Shown here: positions 61,440 to 64,000 of the stretch, one piece after another | Layout: the number at the start of each line of letters is the position of its first letter | Position numbering within the stretch: position 1 is the first letter of the stretch | Assembly (NCBI GenBank): GCA_947088865.1 | Contig: CAMUHY010000001.1 | Coordinates: 372,001-436,000, forward strand | From: an uncultured Eubacterium sp. | Lineage (GTDB): Bacteria > Bacillota > Clostridia > Lachnospirales > Lachnospiraceae | Direction of reading: 5' to 3' | Length of the DNA: 64,000 nucleotides | Made by a program: the position numbers and the translations under genes | Notes under the pieces: generated by a model | What the model was told of the DNA's origin: nothing | The model's input: the letters and a program-made list of their open reading frames with translations, nothing else | Databases searched by the model: none

Positions 61440-63494
61440 TCATTGAACAATTGTTTTTACGCCAAGTATATGATTTTTAATTGCTACAATATCAATCAAG
61501 TCTACTCCATCCTTTCGATTGACATCGGCTGCTTTCATATAGATATCAGACAAATCAATCCAGCCCAACATATTTCTTTTTAATCGAACAATATCCAACA
61601 AATCAATCTCACCGTCACCGTTGACATCTCCATATAAAAGAATGGTATACTGTTCAAATATACTGCCATCATTTGAAACAATTTTAACAATATCACCTGT
61701 TCCAACGATTCCTGATGTCTTTTCCACATCATTTTTATCATATACTTTTAAAATGGCAGGTCCTTCAATATGTACAGATGCAGCAACATCTTGAATAGTG
61801 CTTCCCAAAGCAATTCCACTTACTATATAAGTTTCCTTATCAAAAGTATAATCTGAAGTAAATGATATCGACTCTGGTGGACTTGGTGGATTATGCTGTT
61901 CCTTTCTTGCAACTGTAATGGTATAGGTTCTTGTTGTGCCATTTCCTGCATGGATATGGATATCAAACATATTATCGCCAACAGCTAAATCCTTTTGTCC
62001 TAAACCTTCAATGCTGTCTACATCACCCAATGCATCCGCCCAAATTTGAATTGTATCAACATCATTTTCAACAACTAATGTATATTCTGTCGTATACTTA
62101 CTGAAAGAAGGCGTCAACGTATAGCCTTCTACCTCCAAATTTTTAAGAAGATTATTCGGACTTCCGTCACCTTCTGGTATTGGACATGCAGACTCTGGCA
62201 TATTTTCATATACAGGTATTGTAAATATTAACGCTGTATTTTCTTTGATTTCATCAGAATAAGCCTTTGATGCAGTAATAGACTCACTTCTGGCTGCTAA
62301 TATATTGGTCATATACTGATGCCAATATGGCGATACCATATCAAATTTTTCATAATAAATGGTATCTTGTCCGCGATTAATATAATTTTTTCCGATAATT
62401 TTAGCGCCGCCAATAATGGACAACATTCTGCTATTCCACGGACGAAGCGTCTCTTCATCATATCGCTTTGCATAGATTAAGCCATTGACAACAGCACCCT
62501 GCCCATTAGCGGCAAACGCCCCCTGATTATAATAATTGTAATAGCCTTCATACCCTGATATCGTGCCGGATATACTTCCTCCATATCCAGAACTTCCCTG
62601 CTCCTGTATAATTCTTGAAGCCAAATGATATGGGCTTACACCAGACTCTTGTCCTGCCTTTAACAATCCTGAAGCATAGGTATAACGAGTTCCATTATAA
62701 GACAAGTCATGTTCTGAATCGGACATAAATGTGCCACGAATAACATTAGAAATTCCGCTTTCCATATGTAAATTAGAATTATAGGACAAACGCTCAAACA
62801 TAAAAATATTGGTCTCATTTAAGAAATTTCTTGCATCCAGTGCATATTGAACCAACTCGCTTGAGGCTTGAACCCAACCGCCGCTGTCAAATACTATCCA
62901 TCTGTCCGCATCCCAATCATAACATCCTTCTTCAATGGATTTCCAAGAACTGACAGAAGACTCGTGAATTAAACTTCTGCCAATGGCATTTTCATTTTCA
63001 ACAACTTCGTTCCAGTCTTTCCCAACATGGTCTGCCACAAATACCCACTTTGGATAACGCGCATGAAGATTTCGCAATCCTTCTTTATAGGATTCAGGAA
63101 ATTGCTGTTTCTCTAAATATTCTTCAAAATCAGTCTCTTCCTCATATATGATGACTTCATGGACAAATTCACCGCTTATATATCCATATGTATAAGAGCC
63201 ATTATAATCAAAACCAATTTTATACCAGTAATATGTATCGCTTGTATATACTTTATCGTATATATCAAACCCAAAACCGCCGTTAACGGTCGTTATAATA
63301 TTACTATTATCTGACGTAGATGTGCTTGTCCTAATTCTTAATCCTGTGACATCCGCATTCACTTCACCTTTCCCTATGATTTCATCTGCTCTTACATACT
63401 CTGGATTAAAAACAAACGTGTTTAGTACGATTCCTGAAAAAATCATCACCAATATGAGAAGTAAACTTATTATTACTTTTTTCCATCTTTCCAC
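61440..63494 (-). CDS. Secreted glucosaminidase with SH3, cadherin-like and dockerin domains
   Basis: 684 residues. An N-terminal membrane segment or signal (MERWKKVIISLLLILVMIFS). An SH3-type domain lies at about 45-110 (VTGLRIRTSTSTSDN). A glucosaminidase-like domain covers about 145-405 (YPKWVFVADHVGKDW, PYHLASRIIQEQGSSGYGG, RWNSRM-like segment at the end). A cadherin-like beta-sandwich follows at about 440-530 (LLKNLEVEGYTLTPSFSKYT). The C-terminus is a dockerin pair, DVNGDGEIDLLDIVRLKR and DVNRKDGVDLIDIVAIKN. Likely cleaves peptidoglycan glycan strands and docks on a cohesin. 16-base gap to the cohesin gene's leader. Confidence 0.88.
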   Translation of the reverse strand: MERWKKVIISLLLILVMIFSGIVLNTFVFNPEYVRADEIIGKGEVNADVTGLRIRTSTSTSDNSNIITTVNGGFGFDIYDKVYTSDTYYWYKIGFDYNGSYTYGYISGEFVHEVIIYEEETDFEEYLEKQQFPESYKEGLRNLHARYPKWVFVADHVGKDWNEVVENENAIGRSLIHESSVSSWKSIEEGCYDWDADRWIVFDSGGWVQASSELVQYALDARNFLNETNIFMFERLSYNSNLHMESGISNVIRGTFMSDSEHDLSYNGTRYTYASGLLKAGQESGVSPYHLASRIIQEQGSSGYGGSISGTISGYEGYYNYYNQGAFAANGQGAVVNGLIYAKRYDEETLRPWNSRMLSIIGGAKIIGKNYINRGQDTIYYEKFDMVSPYWHQYMTNILAARSESITASKAYSDEIKENTALIFTIPVYENMPESACPIPEGDGSPNNLLKNLEVEGYTLTPSFSKYTTEYTLVVENDVDTIQIWADALGDVDSIEGLGQKDLAVGDNMFDIHIHAGNGTTRTYTITVARKEQHNPPSPPESISFTSDYTFDKETYIVSGIALGSTIQDVAASVHIEGPAILKVYDKNDVEKTSGIVGTGDIVKIVSNDGSIFEQYTILLYGDVNGDGEIDLLDIVRLKRNMLGWIDLSDIYMKAADVNRKDGVDLIDIVAIKNHILGVKTIVQ

Positions 63495-63519
63495 AGTACC
63501 CCTCCATTAATCATGTCGT

Positions 63520-64000
63520 CTAGTTATTTCTTCCAAACTCTGAGAGTTTTAACCCCTCATTTCTCTCCAGTACCATATTAACACTCCAACTGTTTACAAA
63601 CAATAAAAGCGGATTATCTTTTAAGTCTTTTATTTTTTTCATATCAGATGTTCCAACAATCTTATTCATATCAACATGCGCTGCATCTTCAATCCAGCGA
63701 ATATACTCATATGGCAGTTTTTCAAGTTTAATTTCTACATTATACTCATTTTTTAATCGATATTCTAACACTTCAAATTGAAGCACACCAACAACGCCGA
63801 CAATAATTTCTTCCATGCCGGAATTAAATTCCTGAAATATCTGAATGGCGCCCTCTTGTGCAATCTGACTGATTCCTTTCACAAATTGTTTTCTTTTCAT
63901 GGTATCGACTTGTCTTACTCTAGCAAAATGTTCTGGTGCAAATGTCGGTATACCCTCATATTGAAATTTCTTATCGGATAAACATATCGTATCGCCTATC
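63520..64000 (-). CDS. prfC: Peptide chain release factor 3, C-terminal part (cut by window edge)
   Basis: The frame is open from the window edge to the stop at 63520, giving about 159 residues. It reads IGDTICLSDKKFQYEGIPTF, then APEHFARVRQVDTMKRKQFV and KGISQIAQEGAIQIF, then VVGVLQFEVLEYRLKNEY, the C-terminal domains of RF3. RF3 is a GTPase that recycles RF1/RF2 after termination. The N-terminal GTPase domain is outside the window. It is followed 26 bases later by the dockerin gene's start. Confidence 0.92.
   Translation of the reverse strand, partial: IGDTICLSDKKFQYEGIPTFAPEHFARVRQVDTMKRKQFVKGISQIAQEGAIQIFQEFNSGMEEIIVGVVGVLQFEVLEYRLKNEYNVEIKLEKLPYEYIRWIEDAAHVDMNKIVGTSDMKKIKDLKDNPLLLFVNSWSVNMVLERNEGLKLSEFGRNN

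Overview
The window looks like the chromosome of a low-GC, spore-forming gut clostridium of the family Lachnospiraceae. I infer this from AT-rich DNA, AGGAGG-type ribosome binding sites, an infC-rpmI-rplT operon, a Csp-like subtilase, FapA, a viroplasmin-type RNase H and dockerin/cohesin proteins. A secreted PL1 pectate lyase with ricin-type lectin domains fits a pectin-degrading Lachnospira/Eubacterium eligens-like organism, but the species cannot be fixed from this sequence. Nearly all genes are on the minus strand. The plus-strand exceptions are the amidase (8632), asnB (20400), the SIR2-like gene (23111) and a glycosyltransferase (37874).

Layout. 1-4 kb: a large secreted dockerin/FN3/M60-like protein (cut by the window edge) and a trigger-factor-like lipoprotein. 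4-5.6 kb: infC-rpmI-rplT with an attenuator-type leader and an AUU start on infC. 5.6-10.6 kb: cell-wall proteins (SpoIID-like/peptidoglycan binding, GH18, amidase-SPOR). 10.7-16.6 kb: hflX, ptsI, a CmpB-type membrane protein, pgsA, icd. 16.7-20.1 kb: a secreted cysteine-protease-like protein followed by three tandem membrane-anchored paralogues, with a broken fourth paralogue upstream. 20.4-24.4 kb: asnB, a decayed zinc-ribbon gene and a SIR2-like protein. 24.6-35.3 kb: Fe-S aldo-keto reductase, purL, fapA with a 26-residue-repeat protein, and an XPD/DinG-type helicase with a putative nuclease partner. 35.5-45.4 kb: pectate lyase, glycosyltransferase, phosphodiesterase, a folate ECF S component behind a tetrahydrofolate riboswitch, licD, queH, hisC. 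45.6-53.2 kb: DUF2079 protein, ROK regulator and a sugar operon (DUF4867, fucose-isomerase-like, xylB, transaldolase-like). 53.3-64 kb: permease, PAP2 phosphatase, rnhA, thioredoxin, a two-gene ATPase module, Csp-like protease, cohesin protein, dockerin protein, prfC (cut).

The most unusual content lies between or across genes. (i) A 5'-UTR element with five full copies (upstream of rplT, hisC, the transaldolase-like gene, PAP2 and thioredoxin) plus several 3'-end remnants. It has a hairpin whose loop can pair with a segment just before the Shine-Dalgarno site, and copies show compensatory changes. (ii) A second interspersed family (AGCGGAT...ATCCGCT) with five full or partial copies. (iii) A two-gene ATPase/RloB-like module bracketed by 21-bp direct repeats, one covering the stop codon of the adjacent protease gene. 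(iv) Tandem paralogues each preceded by a copied tail of the protease gene. (v) A FolT-like transporter split by a roughly 165-residue, four-helix insertion. (vi) A membrane-anchored cohesin protein next to a dockerin-bearing glucosaminidase. No tRNA, rRNA, CRISPR array, transposase or integrase was seen.
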